A DNA stretch of 64,000 nucleotides from UBA1724 sp051884615 (lineage in GTDB: Bacteria > Verrucomicrobiota > Lentisphaeria > Oligosphaerales > Oligosphaeraceae). Within the stretch, counting starts at the first letter, position 1, and every line of letters starts with the position of its first letter. The notes under the pieces were generated by a model. It ran no database searches. It saw only the letters and a list, made by a program, of their open reading frames with translations, and was not told the DNA's origin. Position numbers and translations under genes: made by a program. The DNA lies in NCBI GenBank assembly GCA_051884615.1, contig JBJEVT010000030.1, positions 62,001-126,000 of the forward strand, given 5' to 3'. Shown here piece by piece: positions 59,548 through 64,000 of the stretch.

Positions 59548-60344
59548 TTATTCCAGGAAGCTCTTGTAGGTCAGACCATCGCCCTGGTAGCGGGGGCTCC
59601 AGTGTTCCACATTGGTGCCGCCGACGGTCCAGTCGTAGGTGATCTGCTGTTTGCCCAGGGTTTCCACGTGGCCGTCCAGCATCGTCACGTTGGCACGTTC
59701 GCCGTGGCGGATGCTGATGGGATAAGTCCAGTTATGGACGGGATTGGAATCGGGATAGACCCGCTTGGATTCCACATAGCAGCACGTGTCATACAGGAGG
59801 TTGGCCTCGTCCTGGGCGATGGGGTGGAGTCGGTGCCCCAGAAGACGGAGCTGGGGCTGCCGCCGAGATTGGAGACATGGCTCAGTTTGACGGGGCGGTA
59901 CTTGCCGCTGGTGGCGTTGATATACATGCCGACGGTGCGGAAGTTCAGACCATAGGAGAAGCGCTTCCAATAGTATCCCGTGGCGCGATCCCAATAGTCG
60001 TCAAGATTGTCCTTGGAGAGTTTTCGCAGGTCGGCCGCCAGGGAGATGGGGCTGGCGGGGCATTCCAGGGCCTTGGCGTCCAGGGAGTAGTCGAACATCA
60101 CCATGATTTGCCATGGCAGGTCCGTCATCGCCTGCGCGCTGTGGGGCATGGCGGGGAGGATGTAGTCGTCGTAATCCGTTTGATAAAACACGTTGAAGAG
60201 GCCGATCTGCTTCAGATTGTTAGTGCAGCTGATGGTGCGGGCCTTCTCCCGGGCCTTGGAAAGGGCGGGCAGCAACATGGCGGCCAGGATGGCGATGATC
60301 GCGATGACAACCAGAAGTTCGATAAGAGTGAAGGTCTTTTTCAT
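59548..60344 (-). pseudogene. Pseudopilin with a 1-nt frameshift
   Basis: The N-terminal frame starts MKKTFTLIELLVVIAIIAIL and continues through AAMLLPALSKAREKARTISC to SSVFWGTDS. A second frame then continues HPIAQDEANLLYDTCCYVES and ends with the family motif RHGERANVTMLDGHVE and a normal stop. Adding one base near 59826 (TCC to TCCC on the minus strand) restores a 265-residue protein. The gene is therefore either recently broken or misread in the assembly. A good promoter precedes it and a terminator follows, so it was or is a working unit. Confidence 0.8.
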
Positions 60345-60404
60345 AGAGGAAACGATGGCAGTGGTGGCGAGAAACCTCGAAGGAGGATAGACGATGTTGA
60401 TACA

Positions 60405-60433
60405 ATTTTAGGAAATTTTCCTACGAATATCAA
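60405..60433 (-). promoter_or_regulatory. Sigma-70-type promoter of the pseudopilin gene
   Basis: On the minus strand the -35 box TTGATA (60433-60428) and the -10 box TAAAAT (60410-60405) are separated by exactly 17 nt, ending about 60 nt before the ATG. TTGATA and TATCAA also form an inverted repeat across the element, and an AGGAAA/TTTTCCT near-palindrome fills the spacer. The promoter overlaps the stop codon of the upstream transporter gene. Confidence 0.7.
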
Positions 60434-61728
60434 GGGGTGTCCCCCTGTTTTTCCGAGGAAATTTCGGATTTTTTCAGTCGGGAGCTGAAAATCAGGAGGC
60501 AGACTCCGCAGATTCCCATGAGGAGCGGGCCGTAGATGATGCCCGCCAGGCCGAAGGTCTGGAGCCCTCCCAGGACGGCGAAGAAGAGGACCATGTAGGA
60601 CATTCCCGTGTCCCCTCCCTTCTTCATCAGGAAGGGGCGCAGGAGGCTGTCCACGTTGGAGACCAGGCCGCCGCAGGAGACCAGAATGAAGAGGGCTTTC
60701 CCGTGCTGTCCCGTCAGGAAGAGGAAGATGGCGACGGGCACCCAGACCAGGCCGGTTCCCACGAAGGGGACGATGGAGCAGACGCCCAGGAGGGCGCCCC
60801 AGAAGAGGGCGGGGATGCCCACCAGGCGGAAGAAGAGCATGGCAAGGAGCCCCTGGACCACGGCGGTGCCCAGGGTGCTGTAGAAGATGGCCTGGGAGAC
60901 CTGTCGGATGCGCTGGGCGACGGGCTCCAGCTCCTCCTGGTTCAGGGGGCAGATGCTCTTCAGGTAGGCCGCCAGCTTTTCGCCATCCAGGAAGACGTAA
61001 TACATGACGAAGAGCATCAGGAAGAAATTGAAGAGAGTATTCCAGGTGCGGGAGAGGAGACCCAGGAGGAGGTCCTTGAGCCACTGGAGAATCATCGTCC
61101 CCATGCGGATGACCAGGGGCGGCAGTTCCGTCTTCTTCTCCCCGGCGGGAGTCTCCCTTGGCTCCTGGATTTTTTCCTCTTCCGGCGCCGGGACGGTCTC
61201 GGGGGCGTTCTCCTGCCCTTCCCCGCCCCGCTCCAGGACGCTGGTTCCCTGGAGAAGGAGCTCCCACCCCTCCCGCAGACGGGGATGGCGGGCGAAAAAC
61301 TCCCGGGACTTCACCTCCAGATCCTCGGCGATCCAGCGCTGCGCCATGGGGATGGCGCGGATTCCCTGGGCCGCCACCTGGGTGCCGAAGATTCCCAGGG
61401 GCACCACCACCAGGAGAAAGACCAGACTCACGGAGCAGAAGGCGGCAAGACGGCGCACCTTGGGGGAAACGGAGGCCGGCTCCGGCTCCCCCGCCGGCTC
61501 CTTGGCCCGTCTCCAGGCGTGCCCGAGGCGTCGGGCGGCACGCGCCAGGCGGGCAAGAATCCACCGGTGGAGGGGCATCAGCATGATGGCGCAGAGGGCG
61601 CCCAGGAGGATGGCGTGGAGAAAATCCTTCAGCAGATAGACCACAGCCAGCAGGACTGCCACCGTCAGCAGCAGGAAGGAGACATTGGCGATCCTGCCGC
61701 GCCATTGATGGAGGGAGGGGGTGTCCAT
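60430..61728 (-). CDS. AI-2E-family membrane transporter
   Basis: The 432-residue protein has about eight hydrophobic segments in the arrangement of the AI-2E (TqsA/PerM) family. It shows the N-terminal LLLTVAVLLAVVYLLKDFLHAILLGALCAIML, a large soluble region after the third helix, then NTLFNFFLMLFVMYYVFLDGEKL and the conserved GVCSIVPFVGTGLVWVPVAIFLFL and LRPFLMKKG. The middle soluble region carries an additional Pro/Glu-rich stretch (about residues 180-205). Members export autoinducer-2 or act as ion antiporters; the substrate here is unknown. It sits directly downstream of the partial gene at the window end. Confidence 0.88.
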   Translation of the reverse strand: MDTPSLHQWRGRIANVSFLLLTVAVLLAVVYLLKDFLHAILLGALCAIMLMPLHRWILARLARAARRLGHAWRRAKEPAGEPEPASVSPKVRRLAAFCSVSLVFLLVVVPLGIFGTQVAAQGIRAIPMAQRWIAEDLEVKSREFFARHPRLREGWELLLQGTSVLERGGEGQENAPETVPAPEEEKIQEPRETPAGEKKTELPPLVIRMGTMILQWLKDLLLGLLSRTWNTLFNFFLMLFVMYYVFLDGEKLAAYLKSICPLNQEELEPVAQRIRQVSQAIFYSTLGTAVVQGLLAMLFFRLVGIPALFWGALLGVCSIVPFVGTGLVWVPVAIFLFLTGQHGKALFILVSCGGLVSNVDSLLRPFLMKKGGDTGMSYMVLFFAVLGGLQTFGLAGIIYGPLLMGICGVCLLIFSSRLKKSEISSEKQGDTP

Positions 61729-61741
61729 GGACGGGGAGGAT

Positions 61742-64000
61742 TTATTCCTCCGAGAGGTTCAGAAGGCAGAGGACATATCCGTCGGCGGGGATTTCCAGGG
61801 AGAGGGTTCCCTGGTCCAGGGAGACCGTCCCCTGGGGGGAGAGCCGGGTCACGGAGGCGGCTTCGGGCAGGTAGAGGGTGTCGGCGGCCATCCGCTGGGT
61901 GCCGTAGTTGCCCACCAGCAGGAGAAGCTGGTCGTCCAGTCTCCGCGCGGTGTAGGAAAGTCCGGGGTTGTCGCCCTGGATCTCCTCCTCCAGACTGCCG
62001 TCCATGAGGATGTCCTCGTAGGGCGCCAGGAGGGAGAAGGCCCGCGCCACATAGAAGTAGTCCAGGGGAGACTCGAAGCCCAGGGCATAGAAGTATTGGA
62101 CACCGCCGGCGCCGTTCATCAGGGTCTCCAGGAGGATTTCCTCCGCCACGGCGCCCATGGGCTGGGTATGGTAGGCGCCGGTGCCCGCGGTGCGCCAGGG
62201 AATCAGGCGTTCCGGCATGCCGCCTGTGGCCTGGTAGACCCGGCGCATCTGCTGGCCCGCCTCCGCGGGGGAGCGTCCGTAGTACGAGTTCTGGATTTCA
62301 TCGCAGAGGGCGGGATAGAGGCGGGAGTAGCCCAGGAAGGGGACGGGCCCCTCCTGGCAGCGGTAGGACATCTCCGGGGAGACGGCGTAGTAGCCCACCC
62401 GGGGGACGGGACGCCCGGCGGCCTGGGCGCCCTCCTGGACGGCGTAGGTGAAGGCCGACACGTATTCGGCCTGGAGCACGTCGAAGTACTCCACCCAGCT
62501 CTCCATGCCCCGGCGATTCTTCTCCTCCTGGCAGCGGGTGCAGCTCCGGATGGTGTTGTTCATGTAGTTGGGCTCCCAGTCCTCGATGTCGAAGACCACC
62601 ACGTCCACGGGGAGCATCTGGAGGACCTGGCGGACCTGCTCCACCGCCTCCTGGTATTCCTGGCCCCGGTATGCCAGGCAGGTGCTGGTGGAGCCGACGC
62701 AGCGGGATTCGTTCTTCCCTCCGTTCTTCTTCCGGAGGAGGGCGGTGGGCTCCATTTCCAGACGGATGCGTCGTCCCGCCGCCCGTGCCTTCTCGATCAA
62801 GGGGAGCGCCTCCTTGGCCTGCTCCACCGTGCTGGCGAAGAACATGGCGGTGGAGAATCCCAGGGAGAGTTCGTCCTGGTTGTGGGTGGGCAGTTCATGG
62901 AAGCGGTTTTCCAGCCACAGGGAGGTGTCCAGCCTTTTCCAGGGGGTGGGCATGCGGGGGATGGAGAGGATTTCCAGGGGCATCCGGACCCTCTGGTCCT
63001 CCTGTCCGTCCACATAGCTGATGAACTGGACGTATTTTTGCTCCGGGGGGATTTCCGTGCCCGGGGGCACGGCGAAGAAGAAGGGTCCGAAGCCGAAGCG
63101 CAGCACCTTCTGCACCTCCTGGAAGTTCCGTTCCGGCCGGAATCTCCACAGGGTGCGTCCGTCGTTTGTCTCCCGGGAAGCCAGGGTGCGGAGCCAGGCG
63201 GGCCAGGCCTCGCTGGGCTGGTAGGTGACCTGCTCCGGCAGCTCGATGGCGTATTCCAGGTTCTGGAAGGGCTCCGTGCGCTGGTTCTCCAGGGAGAGGA
63301 GATTGCGGAGATAGATTCCCTCGGCCACATAGAAAACGGGTTGCTTGGGGGTGACGAGGACGCCGCCATGCTGGAGGCGGCGGGGCGTGCGGGTGTAGGG
63401 CGCGCCGTAGTCGGGGGACGCCACCTCCTCCTCGGATGCCTCGATGACCGCCACCTCGTCGCTGACGAAATTGATGTGCTGCTGGGAGACCGAGGAGAGG
63501 CAGACATAGCGGGCGTCCGCCTGGACCTCCAGCTGGAAGGGATAGATGTAGTAGTGGTCGTTCTTGCCCTCCCCCAGGTTTTCCGGGAGATAGTAGAGGG
63601 TCTTCCAGTCGGAGAGATAGTCCTCGGTGGCCTTCAGCTTCACCAGGGCCTGGGCCGGATAGTATTCCCGCCCGTCCCGGCTCACCCACACGGTGAGATT
63701 CTCGGGGAAGAAGACGGTGTATTTGTCGATGACGCCGCCCTGGAGTCGGACCACCACCTTCCGCACATGGCGCACCTCCCCCAGGTCGATGGTGACGAAA
63801 ATCCCGTCCCATGCGCGCTGGAAGGCCACCGCCTCCGGCATCCACCAGAGCCGGTCCGAGGCGGACAGGACGCCGTCCGTCAAATCCTGGGCGTCGCTGT
63901 CCCCCTTCACCGTCAGGGAATAGTTCGGGGCGGGCCGGAAGGAGACGGGGCGCCCTTCCGCCAGATTGGGGCCGTCGCAGGCGTCCTGGAAGGCCTGGAT
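61742..64000 (-). CDS. Large secreted-type glycan-related protein, 5' end beyond window
   Basis: The open frame continues to the window edge, so the N-terminus is missing; 752 residues are visible. The first part (RPAPNYSLTVKGDSDAQDLTDGVLSASDRLWW to about residue 190) looks like a discoidin-type carbohydrate-binding domain. A beta-rich middle follows, then a barrel-like region with DVVVFDIEDWEPN, VGYYAVSPEMSYRC and ILLETLMNGAGGVQYFYALGFESPLDYFYVARAF. The IEDWEPN segment may carry acidic catalytic residues. The end is a short beta-rich domain. I cannot assign a CAZy family. Similar architectures are frequent in Victivallales. Confidence 0.65.
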   Translation of the reverse strand: MQAFQDACDGPNLAEGRPVSFRPAPNYSLTVKGDSDAQDLTDGVLSASDRLWWMPEAVAFQRAWDGIFVTIDLGEVRHVRKVVVRLQGGVIDKYTVFFPENLTVWVSRDGREYYPAQALVKLKATEDYLSDWKTLYYLPENLGEGKNDHYYIYPFQLEVQADARYVCLSSVSQQHINFVSDEVAVIEASEEEVASPDYGAPYTRTPRRLQHGGVLVTPKQPVFYVAEGIYLRNLLSLENQRTEPFQNLEYAIELPEQVTYQPSEAWPAWLRTLASRETNDGRTLWRFRPERNFQEVQKVLRFGFGPFFFAVPPGTEIPPEQKYVQFISYVDGQEDQRVRMPLEILSIPRMPTPWKRLDTSLWLENRFHELPTHNQDELSLGFSTAMFFASTVEQAKEALPLIEKARAAGRRIRLEMEPTALLRKKNGGKNESRCVGSTSTCLAYRGQEYQEAVEQVRQVLQMLPVDVVVFDIEDWEPNYMNNTIRSCTRCQEEKNRRGMESWVEYFDVLQAEYVSAFTYAVQEGAQAAGRPVPRVGYYAVSPEMSYRCQEGPVPFLGYSRLYPALCDEIQNSYYGRSPAEAGQQMRRVYQATGGMPERLIPWRTAGTGAYHTQPMGAVAEEILLETLMNGAGGVQYFYALGFESPLDYFYVARAFSLLAPYEDILMDGSLEEEIQGDNPGLSYTARRLDDQLLLLVGNYGTQRMAADTLYLPEAASVTRLSPQGTVSLDQGTLSLEIPADGYVLCLLNLSEE

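Overview
This is a GC-rich bacterial window with closely packed genes and two 100-N assembly gaps, most likely a scaffold from a draft or metagenome assembly. The best lineage clue is a pair of pseudopilins with the N-terminus FTLIELLVVIAIIAIL followed by AAMLLPALSKAR, and a C-terminal RH...DGH motif. Genes of this type are abundant in Lentisphaerota/Victivallales and their PVC relatives. The many Gfo/Idh oxidoreductases, GH38 alpha-mannosidases, a heparinase II/III-like protein and secreted glycan-acting proteins also fit a host-glycan-feeding Victivallales-like gut bacterium. No rRNA, tRNA, CRISPR array or intact mobile element was seen.

Layout. 1-386: 5' part of a zinc-ribbon membrane protein (minus). 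593-3175: methionine importer metQ-metN-metI. 3378-7604: a DUF4886/SGNH hydrolase, gltX and der. 7719-21544: a long plus-strand run of a GH38 alpha-mannosidase fused to a Maf nucleotide pyrophosphatase, cysE, a second GH38, dnaB, a secreted glycoside-hydrolase-like protein, murJ and an AraC regulator. 21592-27789 (minus): a sugar locus with four Gfo/Idh oxidoreductases around nagA-nagB. 27943-31736 (minus): a frameshifted M48 protease/serine-hydrolase fusion, an anti-sigma-like protein and an ECF sigma factor. 31999-34181 (minus): tpiA and pgk. 34426-35732: a GH99/WbsX-like lipoprotein and a zinc-ribbon protein.

35733-37590 is mostly repeats and both gaps. 37591-47590 (plus) carries a fifth Gfo/Idh protein, an ABC exporter, a sugar-binding lipoprotein, mazG, a heparinase II/III-like protein, coaBC, a small membrane protein and a four-domain flavodiiron protein. 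47591-48204 holds two long hairpins and a low-GC Mrr-like nuclease remnant. 48201-55652 (minus) encodes a peptide ABC transporter (oppC, oppB, oppA), mutL and hflX. 55751-59056 (minus) is a four-gene overlapping unit of one pseudopilin and a BtuFCD/FecBCD-type importer. The end holds a frameshifted pseudopilin, an AI-2E-family transporter and a large partial glycan-related protein.

The genes suggest glycan harvest: two mannosidases, a GH99-like protein, a heparinase-like enzyme and several NAD-dependent oxidoreductases feed sugars inward, while NagA/NagB, TpiA and Pgk take them to glycolysis. The strongest new signal is a 31-bp palindrome (TTATAACT, 15 nt, AGTTATAA) found three times: just before the GH38-Maf gene, just before the GH99-like gene, and at the edge of the Gfo/Idh locus. 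It looks like the operator of one glycan-responsive regulator. Other points worth checking are the GH38-Maf fusion, a CoaBC with a degenerate decarboxylase half, a MutL without the endonuclease motif, a GluRS with a large insertion, and pyrimidine-rich leaders in place of Shine-Dalgarno sites before many start codons.
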